64,000 nt of DNA, taken from positions 1 through 64,000 of the forward strand of contig NZ_JARVZZ010000002.1 in NCBI RefSeq assembly GCF_029846115.1, written 5' to 3'. Positions 37,721 to 45,552 of the stretch are shown one piece after another (within the stretch, counting starts at the first letter, position 1; the number at the start of each line of letters is the position of its first letter). Under the pieces are notes generated by a model, which worked only from the letters and a program-made list of their open reading frames with translations, did not search any database and was not told the origin of the DNA. A program made the translations under genes and the position numbers. This DNA is from Serratia marcescens. GTDB taxonomy: Bacteria; Pseudomonadota; Gammaproteobacteria; Enterobacterales; Enterobacteriaceae.

Positions 37721-38719
37721 TTATAAAAAGACGCAGTTGCGCTTGCGCCACATGACGTAGCCGAAGTTCTTCTTACTGGCCGGCGAGTTGTGGCCCACCT
37801 CCCAGCGCATCACGCTGCGCCCCATCGGGTGACAGCGGGCGCTGTCCGGGTACATGTTCACCATCTGATAACGCCAGCGCTCTTTCGGCATGATCGGCGA
37901 CGGGTATTCGAAGCAAACCGCCCGATCTTTGCCGATGGACTCCATGATTTGCCCCTGGCGGTGCAGCTTGAATGCCATCTTTTCCGAGACCAGCACCGAC
38001 GACTGCAGCGGGCTGATTTCCTTGGCCACCCAGCCGTTGAACGGGTACATCGAACCCTGACTGCCGGCGCACCAGAACAATGCGTCGATCGGCAGATGGA
38101 AGCCGCTGGCAATGGCGTCGGCCGCGCAGGCGCCCTGCGCCAGCGGATTGGCAAAGACCACGGCTTCCGGGTTGAGAATGGTGGTCAGGCTGCTGTCCCC
38201 CCAGGTCGGATCGATTTCCGACAAGTAGGCGATGTCCATGTCCCCACCCTGCAGGCAGCCCGCGGAGGTGATGATGTTCAACCAGTAGGTCAACGGGTAC
38301 TTGTACCAATGGACGTGATAGAACGCGGTGGTCACGTCCCCCTTGCCACTGCTGCCGCCGGTGCCGGTGCCAATCTTGCCGAGGTTGATGCTAAAGCCAC
38401 CCAGGTTGACCATGCAGCCCGGCGAACGGGTCACGTCAGTCATGGCCATCGGCTCCCAGTACCCCATTGCCATCCCGATACGCTGAAAAAGCGGCGGCGG
38501 CATGGGGCAGAACTGGATAGGGCTGCCCGGATTGCTGGTATCCGGCAAATCCCCTTTCCCGACCGGAATGCTCCCGATCGAGAGCGGGAAGATGCAGCGC
38601 CAGCAGATATCGGTGATCGGGTTGACAAAGCGCCCCTGGCAGGCCGCATCCGCCGCCTGAGACGGCGCCGCAAACAGGCCTGCCACGACCAGCAACGCCG
38701 AGAGCCAGCACCGGATCAT
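37721..38719 (-). CDS. traU: TraU pilus assembly / DNA transfer protein
   Basis: A 332-residue protein (F TraU 330). The start at 38719 opens a signal peptide (MIRCWLSALLVVAGLFAAPS) followed by ACQGRFVNPITDICWRCIFP. Conserved Cys, the FYHVHWYKYPLTYWLNIITS block and the C-terminal FGYVMWRKRNCVFL all match F. It is periplasmic and needed for efficient DNA transfer. The ATG overlaps the previous stop. Confidence 0.96.
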   Translation of the reverse strand: MIRCWLSALLVVAGLFAAPSQAADAACQGRFVNPITDICWRCIFPLSIGSIPVGKGDLPDTSNPGSPIQFCPMPPPLFQRIGMAMGYWEPMAMTDVTRSPGCMVNLGGFSINLGKIGTGTGGSSGKGDVTTAFYHVHWYKYPLTYWLNIITSAGCLQGGDMDIAYLSEIDPTWGDSSLTTILNPEAVVFANPLAQGACAADAIASGFHLPIDALFWCAGSQGSMYPFNGWVAKEISPLQSSVLVSEKMAFKLHRQGQIMESIGKDRAVCFEYPSPIMPKERWRYQMVNMYPDSARCHPMGRSVMRWEVGHNSPASKKNFGYVMWRKRNCVFL

Positions 38720-39093
38720 GCGCGACGCTCCTGGCAATGTGTCGCCCACTGCGTTCCCCGGTAAATCGCATGTACATCACCGGCGGCAACGATCCGGGCG
38801 GTGGGACGTGCTTCATCCTGCGGCGGTAACAACGCCGCCAAGGTGCTCAGCAAACTGTCGATAAGCGCCAGCTTGTCGAACAGATAAAGGCCATGACCGT
38901 CCTGATCGGCAGGCAGCTGCTCACGCAGCTCGTGGGCCACCTCACGGCACTCAAGAATGCATTTGTAGATCCCACCCTTTGCCGACGCCGCCTGGCGGAT
39001 GGCCATCAACTCGCCGTGGCGCGCGGCCAGCAATTGGCGACAGCTCTGCAGCTGATTCTCGGTCGCAATAAAACGTTTACGCGTCACAAACAT
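38716..39093 (-). CDS. Unknown 125-residue protein between traW and traU
   Basis: A mostly helical, hydrophilic protein, MFVTRKRFIATENQLQSCRQ, with Leu-rich middle (ALIDSLLSTLAALLPP). There is no signal peptide or membrane segment. No F counterpart occurs between traW and traU. It overlaps traU by 4 bp and starts 11 bp after traW, so it is an operon member. Function unknown. Confidence 0.6.
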   Translation of the reverse strand: MFVTRKRFIATENQLQSCRQLLAARHGELMAIRQAASAKGGIYKCILECREVAHELREQLPADQDGHGLYLFDKLALIDSLLSTLAALLPPQDEARPTARIVAAGDVHAIYRGTQWATHCQERRA

Positions 39094-39104
39094 ACTTCTC
39101 CCCT

Positions 39105-39740
39105 TCAGTTCGCGCTGCCGCCGGCAGGAATGGATTCGATACGCAGCCGCAAGCCGCTCGGTGCCGCCGTGATGCGCGCCGGCACCGTGGTCAGCCCGAA
39201 CCGGTGCGACAGCGCCCCGCCCTGATCGAAGTAGATACGGCTGTCCAGCGCGACAGAGGTCTTGGGAATGTCGCCGTTGACCAGAATGATCTTCACCATC
39301 AGGGTCTCCGGCTGCTGCGCCTTCATCCAGGCAACCTGCTGCGGATCGTCGCCGTCGATGAAATACAGCGTCTGCACGAACGGCACGGTGGCCAGCGGGT
39401 TGATAACGTCGCCCTTGCGGGCGAACACGCGGCCCTTGTCGTCTTTCAGGTCAGAAGAGAGCTGCACGCTCGGGTCGAAGAAGCGTTCGGCATAGCGCTC
39501 GGTCTTGCCGATGCCGGCGACCGGCTCCGGACGCTGGCTGTGCTGCACGGTGCGCTCTTTGAACGCCGTCATCTCCTGCTCCCAGCGTCCACTGCGCTGC
39601 AGCTCGGTCAGCCGTTCGTGAATGGTCTGCAGCATGTCCGGCTCGGCCACCGGATACAGGTCGCCCCAGGTGCCGAAGTCTTTGGCCAACGCCATGCAAG
39701 GCAGCAGTGATAAGGAGAACACCAGGCAGACAACGCGCAT
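39105..39740 (-). CDS. traW: TraW pilus assembly protein
   Basis: A 211-residue periplasmic protein (F TraW 210). The signal peptide MRVVCLVFSLSLLPCMALA is followed by DFGTWGDLYPVAEPDMLQTI. The conserved RYAERFFDPSVQLSSDL region, FVQTLYFIDGDDPQQVAWMK and SRIYFDQGGALSHRFG all match F. It overlaps the upstream dsbA-like gene by one base. Confidence 0.95.
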   Translation of the reverse strand: MRVVCLVFSLSLLPCMALAKDFGTWGDLYPVAEPDMLQTIHERLTELQRSGRWEQEMTAFKERTVQHSQRPEPVAGIGKTERYAERFFDPSVQLSSDLKDDKGRVFARKGDVINPLATVPFVQTLYFIDGDDPQQVAWMKAQQPETLMVKIILVNGDIPKTSVALDSRIYFDQGGALSHRFGLTTVPARITAAPSGLRLRIESIPAGGSAN

Positions 39741-40612
39741 CAGTGGCCTCCTGCTTTAGCCTGTGCGACCGCGGCCCGCAGCGCCGTCACATCAACCGCG
39801 CCATACAGCGGTGTCACCTGCTCCGCCCGCGCATCGCGGGTCGGCATAACGATAAAGGCGGGGGTGCCGCTGATGTTCAGCTGCTGGGCCAGCTCGCGCG
39901 TAGCCAGCAGCGTTTTCTCCGTCTCGGGCAGCACGCTCATCGGCGCGGTGCCGGCGGTCTGGAGTGCCGCGTTGACAGTTGGTTGCGACAACCGACCTTC
40001 GTTCTCACCGGAGGCAAAGACCGCATTGTGGTAGGCCAGGTAGGCATCGCCGCCTTTGAGGTGCCACAGCGTCAGGCCGGTGCGAGCCGCCTGCACCGAC
40101 ATCGGCCAGCGGCTGCCGAAAATGGGGAATTCCTTGAACACGAAACGCACATCGGGATTGTCACGCACAAAGTCGGCCACCACCGGCGCCATACGCGCGC
40201 ACCAGATGCACTGATAGTCAAAGAACTGCACCACGGTCACGCCGCCGTCAGGATGCACAACCGGCGTCGCCGGATCGTGCAATAACGTCGCCTGCAGTTC
40301 CGGCTGCGTGGTCAACGCGGTTTGCACCGTGCGATTGGTCACGGTCTGCTGCTGCGCTTCCAGTTTCTCGCTCATCTGCAGCAGAATGTCCGGGTGCGCC
40401 AGCAGGTAATCGCGGGCAAGCGGGCCGATGGCCTCCTGCTGCGCCGGGGTAAACGTCGCAGGGACTGTGGGGCTGCTGCTATCCTTTTGGTGAGTCTGAG
40501 AAACCGCCACAGATTCAGACGGTTTGTTCTGAATCATCATCACCCGATACCCACCGGCAATGGCGAATGCACACAGCGTAATGCCCACTAAAAAGGCGGT
40601 ATCTGCTTTCAT
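39740..40612 (-). CDS. DsbA-family thiol oxidoreductase in tra operon
   Basis: A 290-residue exported protein with an N-terminal membrane anchor (FLVGITLCAFAIAGGYRVMM), a helical linker and a DsbA/Com1-like thioredoxin domain. The active site is CIWC in VVQFFDYQCIWCARMAPVVA and the cis-Pro motif is GTPAFIVMP. It probably oxidises or isomerises disulfides of cysteine-rich TraN, TraU and TraV. F lacks it here. Its ATG lies in an 81-bp repeat also found at the trbI end. Confidence 0.85.
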   Translation of the reverse strand: MKADTAFLVGITLCAFAIAGGYRVMMIQNKPSESVAVSQTHQKDSSSPTVPATFTPAQQEAIGPLARDYLLAHPDILLQMSEKLEAQQQTVTNRTVQTALTTQPELQATLLHDPATPVVHPDGGVTVVQFFDYQCIWCARMAPVVADFVRDNPDVRFVFKEFPIFGSRWPMSVQAARTGLTLWHLKGGDAYLAYHNAVFASGENEGRLSQPTVNAALQTAGTAPMSVLPETEKTLLATRELAQQLNISGTPAFIVMPTRDARAEQVTPLYGAVDVTALRAAVAQAKAGGH

Positions 40613-40689
40613 GGTTGCGACTCCTTATCAACGCTGACGGTGTTGCCCCGCTGCATTCGGGCAGCAATATCCCGCTGCCGCTCGTGAGT
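40609..40689. repeat. Direct repeat copy 1 of the trbI 3' end
   Basis: This 81-bp sequence matches 41324-41404 at 76 positions. It contains the last codons of trbI (RDIAARMQRGNTVS), its stop, the ribosome-binding site AAGGAG and the ATG of the next gene. Here the trbI codons are an orphan tail in front of the dsbA-like gene. Confidence 0.9.
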
Positions 40690-40757
40690 ATTTTGTTTGA
40701 AAAACAACCGTAAATAGTGATTCAATCTAATACCCTTATTTAATGAGAGTGATTCTG

Positions 40758-40979
40758 ATGGAAACAAAACTGCGAACTTGTGTGGATTGTGGTAAACCAT
40801 TAAGTGTGACCGCCCAGTCCTGCAATGAATGCAACTCAACCGATCCCTTTGGTTCGAAACGTTTTAATGACAAACTCCATGCTACTTTCGTGGCTGTGCT
40901 CGTTATCGCTGCCCTTGTTATTGGGGGACTCTGGTATACCGGAATAGTCAACCCCGTTGCCTGGCTCACCTCCCGCTGA
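40758..40979 (+). CDS. Zinc-ribbon membrane protein, opposite to tra operon
   Basis: A 73-residue protein from METKLRTCVDCGKPL (an ATG 15 bp upstream is also possible). A zinc ribbon with two Cys pairs (CVDCGKPL and CNECNSTDP) precedes a single membrane helix (ATFVAVLVIAALVIGGLWYT). It is the only + strand gene inside the tra operon and its 3' end overlaps the convergent gene below by 144 bp. No function is assigned. Confidence 0.6.
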   Translation: METKLRTCVDCGKPLSVTAQSCNECNSTDPFGSKRFNDKLHATFVAVLVIAALVIGGLWYTGIVNPVAWLTSR

Positions 40980-41327
40980 TTTAAGCATCTGACCGATATT
41001 GCCAAAGTCCTTTTTCAGGGAACTGCGGCAGTATCGTAACCACCAGTGTTGAGGACCAGTCGGGTGTAAACGGAAACACAGCCTGAAAACGCTGTTAAAG
41101 CTCGCTGTCACCTCCCATCCCCACAGCAGTTGTGGTGCTGAAGACTCAGCATCTTCCCTCAGCATCCGAGCCAGTCTGGCTGCCTCTGACCCGCGGGAGG
41201 TAAACGCCACATAAGGTTTAATCCTATCGACAGGAAAACCATGCCCCTGGCATGATGCATACGTGCGAAATCCATGGACATTCATCGCTGCAACAAGCCC
41301 ACGAATATCAGCGTCCACAATAATCAT
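40836..41327 (-). CDS. Unknown protein in inserted tra module
   Basis: A 163-residue product starting MIIVDADIRGLVAAMNVHGF then RTYASCQGHGFPV, IKPYVAFTSRG. It has a Cys-Gly-His motif that could bind metal. The last 45 residues overlap the convergent zinc-ribbon gene and look like antisense read-through. Its ATG lies in the trbI repeat (copy 2), so it uses the original ribosome-binding site after trbI. Function unknown. Confidence 0.5.
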   Translation of the reverse strand: MIIVDADIRGLVAAMNVHGFRTYASCQGHGFPVDRIKPYVAFTSRGSEAARLARMLREDAESSAPQLLWGWEVTASFNSVFRLCFRLHPTGPQHWWLRYCRSSLKKDFGNIGQMLKSAGGEPGNGVDYSGIPESPNNKGSDNEHSHESSMEFVIKTFRTKGIG

Positions 41328-41404
41328 GGTTGCGACTCCTTATCACCGCTGACGGTATTGCCCCGCTGCATTCGGGCAGCAATATCTCGCTGCAGCTCGC
41401 GAGT
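41324..41404. repeat. Direct repeat copy 2 (native trbI 3' end)
   Basis: The native end of trbI with stop, AAGGAG and the next ATG; partner of 40609-40689 with 5 mismatches in 81 bp. The two copies bracket a 635-bp segment. Confidence 0.9.
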
Positions 41405-41743
41405 GACGTCCTTTGCCCCTCCCACCACCGCCGGCGAGACCAGGATGATCACGTGGTTGCGCTGCTGGTATTGCGCGATGCTGGTTTGCAGCGCGCCGGT
41501 AAACCGTTCGGCCAGCAGCTTGCTGCGCTCCGGCGGCAGGGATTGCTTGGCGGCGCTCTCGTAGAACGCCTCCATGGTCTGTTTCATGTCGAAAGTGACG
41601 ATCGCCGGCTGACGCTGCAGCAGCCACAGCGTGGCTCCCACGCTGAGCAGAACGGCAATCAGCACGCAGACCGCACCCCACAGCACAATGGCACGTTTCT
41701 GTGCCGAGCTGTTGGGGGTCGTGATAATGGCAGGCAGTGTCAT
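41324..41743 (-). CDS. trbI: TrbI inner-membrane protein
   Basis: A 139-residue protein (F TrbI 128). One membrane helix (AIVLWGAVCVLIAVLLSVGA) is followed by a periplasmic part with FDMKQTMEAFYESAAKQSLP and NHVIILVSPAVVGGAKDVT. In F it affects pilus retraction and length. It overlaps traC by 4 bp and the next gene by 4 bp. Confidence 0.9.
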   Translation of the reverse strand: MTLPAIITTPNSSAQKRAIVLWGAVCVLIAVLLSVGATLWLLQRQPAIVTFDMKQTMEAFYESAAKQSLPPERSKLLAERFTGALQTSIAQYQQRNHVIILVSPAVVGGAKDVTRELQRDIAARMQRGNTVSGDKESQP

Positions 41744-44370
41744 GCGGCAGCCCTCCCCGTATAGTTCTCTTCCACCCAGCGCTCGATGCGCGCCATCTCC
41801 TCGCCAAAGTTGCGGTGCGCCAACTCATACACCGCATCGTGCACCGAAACACCCTGCTCACGCCGAGCCTGCATGAACTCGAAGTCCTGGCCCTGGGAGG
41901 AGTACATGGCGCGGCTCAGCGGATCGACAAACAGGCGGTGCCAGCTGACCTTGCCGGAGACCATCAGCATGAAGGAGCTGAACCACTGGTCTTTGGCCGA
42001 TTCGAACTTCCCGATCATGTCCTGCTGCAGCTGGGTGAAGTTGTCCGGGTTTTTCTGCAGATAGGTTTTGAACTCGGAGGCGTCCTGCATCAGGATGATC
42101 TTGTAGGAGGAGTTGCCCCAGGCGGCTTTCGCGGCCGAGCTGGCGGTGTCCGAGTCAAAGTCCTTGATGTTCTGGGTAATGGTGATGTACGCCCCGCGGT
42201 GACGGCGCGCGGTACGGTAACCCTCTTCGATAAACTCGCCCGCCTTGGCATTCTTGAAGTTGAGCAGCTTCCAGCCTTCGTCGATAACGCACAGCTTCTT
42301 GCTCTGACGCGATGTCTGGTACATCCGCCCCTCGATGTAGATCATCAGCGAGAACATCACCGCAACCAGCAGATCAGGTCGATTTTTCAGGCCGCCCATC
42401 TCCAGTACCACCATGTTGACGTCATCGCGCAGCGACGGTTCGTCGGAGTTGAAGAACTCACCATAAGTGCCGTCGGAGCAGTATTTATCCAGCAGGATGG
42501 TCATTTCATGCAGGCGGTTGCGGATGGTCGGCGAATCGCGATAGACATCCTCATCCATCGCGTCGCGCAGAAAGTCACGCACATCATCAATACGGGCGTT
42601 CTTTTGCTTGCTCAACCAGGCTGCCTTGACCGCCATCTCCAGCAGGCTCTCATGAACTTCGTCAAGGCTGCCGTCGGGGCTGGCCATCACCGAAATCAGG
42701 TTGGCGATCTGCGTCGCCGACAGGTTGATGTCCTTCACGTTGGCGAACGGGTTGAATTTCAGCGTCTGTGCGTCGATGTAAACCCCGCCCATGTTTTCGC
42801 ACAGGCTCTTGTAACCATCGCCCATATCGAACACCCAGGCGGCGCCACCGGTATCCAGCACGCTGCGCAGCATCGGCTGAATAAGACCGGTTTTACCGGC
42901 GCCTGACGTCCCGGCCACCGCCATGTTGTAGTTGGTGTTGCGCATCACCTCGGAGTAGATGTCGATGAACGCCAGCTGGTTGCGGTAGGTGGGCGCCAGC
43001 AGACCGGAGGGGGCCAGACGGTTGTCGGCGACGATCGGCATCAGGTTGACTACATTCAGGGTCTTGGCGCGGTGCACCGCGCCATGCATCGCCAAGTCCT
43101 GGAAGACGCCGTGCTCGGCCATGAACGGCAGGCAGGCCAGGAAATTCCAGTGCTGCTTGAAGCGCGGCGATATCAGGTCAAAACCGTTCTTGCGGTAGCT
43201 GTTGATGACGTCCTGCTCACAGCGCAGTGCCACGCTGTCATTGTCTTCACAGAACACCGTCACGTTATAGAAGAAGGAGACGATCGCCGTCTGGTTGGAT
43301 GCCAGACTCTGGCGCAGATCGCCCCACTCCTTCATCTCCTCCAGCGTGCCGGGGAAGAATTTGGCGTAGGAGGTGCGGGATTTTTTCTCCAGATCGATGT
43401 ACTTGCGGTTCGCCTCGAAAGAGGTCTTGGTCTGCTCTTCAACGACCAGCGTCAGCGTAATAATGAACGGCGTGGCGATCGACAGCTCGGGATACAGCAG
43501 GTTGCCGTAGTTGTCGGCGGTGTTCCACAGAAAGGCCATCTCCGGGTTCTGCTCGAGCTGGAAGTTCATCACCCGCGCCACGCTGCCTTTCTTGCTGCCG
43601 GCATCACGCAGGTTTATTTTGACGCAATCGGGATACACGTCCATGCCAAACCCGTTGTCGATGCACTGGAAGTTCAGGTCTTTCAGCGGGTCGAGTTTGC
43701 GACGCTTGTTGTATAGCTGGCTCGGATCGTGGTTGATGATTTCGCCCACAACGTTGATAAAGTCTTCGTCATTAAGCGACTCTGTCGGAATTTTCGCCCC
43801 CATCAGCGACGCACGCAGCACCTTGACCAGGTTCTCCAGCTCGGTGATGAGCGCCTTGTTGCGGCGCTTGCTCTTGACACAATAGGAGATGAATACCCGG
43901 TAATTACGCAGCGTCAGCGGCATATCGACGCCCGGCGGCAGGGAAAAGCGACCTTCTGCCGCCATCAGGTAGAAGGCCCGCGTGATGGCGTTGAATTTGT
44001 CCGCGTCCTTGCCCGACCAGGAGAAGTCACGCAGGCCAGACTCCACCAGATCGCCGACGCGCTTGCTGGCCATCAGGTGAACGGACAACGCGATCCCTCG
44101 CGGCAACTTGGTGCGCAGCAGACTTTCGAGCGTCAGAACCACCTGTTCGTTGGCGCCGGCCAACGGCAGCGCTTCCAGCACAAAGCCGATGGAGCCGGCA
44201 TTGATAAACAGCCCGCTCTCTTCGTCATAGTCGCGATAGGGCAGTACGCTGCTTAGCTGCGGAAAGTTCATATCACCCAATACCTTGTTGGCGGCGGAGG
44301 CTTCATCCGGCATTTTCAGCGCCGACAGCAGGCTGTTGGCAGTATGGGTGACTTTGTCGAGCAAATTCAT
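41740..44370 (-). CDS. traC: TraC VirB4-like ATPase of the type IV secretion system
   Basis: An 876-residue cytoplasmic ATPase (F TraC 875). Walker A GTSGAGKTG is near residue 488 and Walker B KLCVIDEGWKLL near 694, with a conserved ITQNIKDFDSDTASSAAKAA region after it. It powers pilus assembly at the inner-membrane base. It starts 12 bp after traV and overlaps trbI. Confidence 0.97.
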   Translation of the reverse strand: MNLLDKVTHTANSLLSALKMPDEASAANKVLGDMNFPQLSSVLPYRDYDEESGLFINAGSIGFVLEALPLAGANEQVVLTLESLLRTKLPRGIALSVHLMASKRVGDLVESGLRDFSWSGKDADKFNAITRAFYLMAAEGRFSLPPGVDMPLTLRNYRVFISYCVKSKRRNKALITELENLVKVLRASLMGAKIPTESLNDEDFINVVGEIINHDPSQLYNKRRKLDPLKDLNFQCIDNGFGMDVYPDCVKINLRDAGSKKGSVARVMNFQLEQNPEMAFLWNTADNYGNLLYPELSIATPFIITLTLVVEEQTKTSFEANRKYIDLEKKSRTSYAKFFPGTLEEMKEWGDLRQSLASNQTAIVSFFYNVTVFCEDNDSVALRCEQDVINSYRKNGFDLISPRFKQHWNFLACLPFMAEHGVFQDLAMHGAVHRAKTLNVVNLMPIVADNRLAPSGLLAPTYRNQLAFIDIYSEVMRNTNYNMAVAGTSGAGKTGLIQPMLRSVLDTGGAAWVFDMGDGYKSLCENMGGVYIDAQTLKFNPFANVKDINLSATQIANLISVMASPDGSLDEVHESLLEMAVKAAWLSKQKNARIDDVRDFLRDAMDEDVYRDSPTIRNRLHEMTILLDKYCSDGTYGEFFNSDEPSLRDDVNMVVLEMGGLKNRPDLLVAVMFSLMIYIEGRMYQTSRQSKKLCVIDEGWKLLNFKNAKAGEFIEEGYRTARRHRGAYITITQNIKDFDSDTASSAAKAAWGNSSYKIILMQDASEFKTYLQKNPDNFTQLQQDMIGKFESAKDQWFSSFMLMVSGKVSWHRLFVDPLSRAMYSSQGQDFEFMQARREQGVSVHDAVYELAHRNFGEEMARIERWVEENYTGRAAA

Positions 44371-44382
44371 TTACGGCTCCTG

Positions 44383-44937
44383 TCAGTACACGGACTGGGG
44401 CTGGCCCCAGACGGCAGGTTTAACCACGAACAGCACCTTGCCCGGCTGGTGATAGACGTCCTGACTGTCAATCCAGGGCGCGATCCACAGCTGCGCGGTC
44501 TGCTCGGCCTGACGTGCCGGTCGGGTGCTGCCGACACCGGCACAGCGCGGCAACGTGCAGGTACTGGCGGTCGTCACGATGGCGGCCGGCGCAGCAATCG
44601 CCGGATATGCCGGAAGCGCCCGCGCCGGGGATACTGTTCCCTGCCGAGGCAACAAACGGGACGTGCTGCCGGCTGAGACAGGGACGGGGCCGGTATCTCG
44701 CCCCACTGCCGCAAAGTCGCCGTCAGCCAGGCGAGGCAATGCGGCCGCAGCCGGCTTTGCTTCGCTGCCCTCTTCCAGCGACTTGGCTTTCTCGTTAGCC
44801 TGCTCCATCGTCATGCAGCTGTCGGAGGTGGTGGCGTTACAGCCAAACTCGCTGCTGACGCCGGCACAGCCTGCCATCAGCAGCACGCCACCCAAGGCGG
44901 GGAATAAAAACAGTGATTTCATGATGTGCGTTTTCAT
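44383..44937 (-). CDS. traV: TraV outer-membrane lipoprotein
   Basis: A 184-residue lipoprotein. The start at 44937 has AAGGAG 7 nt upstream. The signal MKSLFLFPALGGVLLMAGC ends in a lipobox and is followed by GVSSEFGCNATTSDSCMTME, the TraV signature. The C-terminal half has a Cys pair and VWGQPQSVY. With TraK and TraB it forms the envelope-spanning core. Confidence 0.94.
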   Translation of the reverse strand: MKTHIMKSLFLFPALGGVLLMAGCAGVSSEFGCNATTSDSCMTMEQANEKAKSLEEGSEAKPAAAALPRLADGDFAAVGRDTGPVPVSAGSTSRLLPRQGTVSPARALPAYPAIAAPAAIVTTASTCTLPRCAGVGSTRPARQAEQTAQLWIAPWIDSQDVYHQPGKVLFVVKPAVWGQPQSVY

Positions 44938-44946
44938 TGAGTCTCC

Positions 44947-45333
44947 TTATGACCTTGCCACGAGAAAAGCCGCAAACGGCAACATTGGCACCATCGCTAT
45001 TCCAACTACCGAAATCGCATCCGATAACAGCGACATATCAAATCCCCAGTGAATAAAAGCATCACTGACGACGAACGCGGTCGAGATGCCCACTGCCGCA
45101 GCCAGGAACCCCAGCAGTACGCAAACGGCGGATTTTTTCTCCGCGGTTGCCATGAAAAGAATCACGGAGACCACCGCCGACCCCGTACACCAGAGAATGT
45201 CTCGCCGAAAACCGGCCCACTTGTCGGCATCGGTCAGCAGGCGCTCAATGCGCCACATATCGAGCGCAAGCCAACCGCCCCACCAGGCCAGCAATAAAAA
45301 GACATATAGCCCTGTCATTTTTCGTTCAGTCAT
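44947..45333 (-). CDS. Four-helix membrane protein between traB and traV
   Basis: A 128-residue protein with four hydrophobic segments (GLYVFLLLAWWGGWLALDMW, LWCTGSAVVSVILFMATA, SAVCVLLGFLAAAVGISTAF, ISVVGIAMVPMLPFAAFLVA). F has traP, trbD and trbG here. I cannot show homology. Its start overlaps the stop of the P-loop gene upstream. Confidence 0.6.
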   Translation of the reverse strand: MTERKMTGLYVFLLLAWWGGWLALDMWRIERLLTDADKWAGFRRDILWCTGSAVVSVILFMATAEKKSAVCVLLGFLAAAVGISTAFVVSDAFIHWGFDMSLLSDAISVVGIAMVPMLPFAAFLVARS

Positions 45334-45548
45334 GATTTGGCCTCATCCTCAGAAGGCGGTGTCGGTGCAATAGAAATGCCCTGCCGCACGGCATCCGCGC
45401 TGTATTTATCCACGATGGACTGCATCAGCGTCGTTTTCCCCGCCCCGGTTCGGCCACAGACGATGATGTTCCCCACTCGAGCGAAATCGCTGCCAGTAAA
45501 GGGAAAGTCATCGAAATACCAGATATTGGGTTTGTCGTTGTTATTCAT
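45330..45548 (-). CDS. Short P-loop protein in the traP slot
   Basis: A 72-residue product from MNNNDKPNIWYFDDFPFTGS. It contains an ideal Walker A motif, IIVCGRTGAGKTTLMQSIVD, but no room for Walker B, so it is either a fragment of a VirB11/TraC-type ATPase or a tiny nucleotide-binding protein. It starts 4 bp after traB and overlaps the next gene by 4 bp. Its small size and intact overlaps argue that it is translated as such. Confidence 0.6.
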   Translation of the reverse strand: MNNNDKPNIWYFDDFPFTGSDFARVGNIIVCGRTGAGKTTLMQSIVDKYSADAVRQGISIAPTPPSEDEAKS

Positions 45549-45552
45549 GGTG

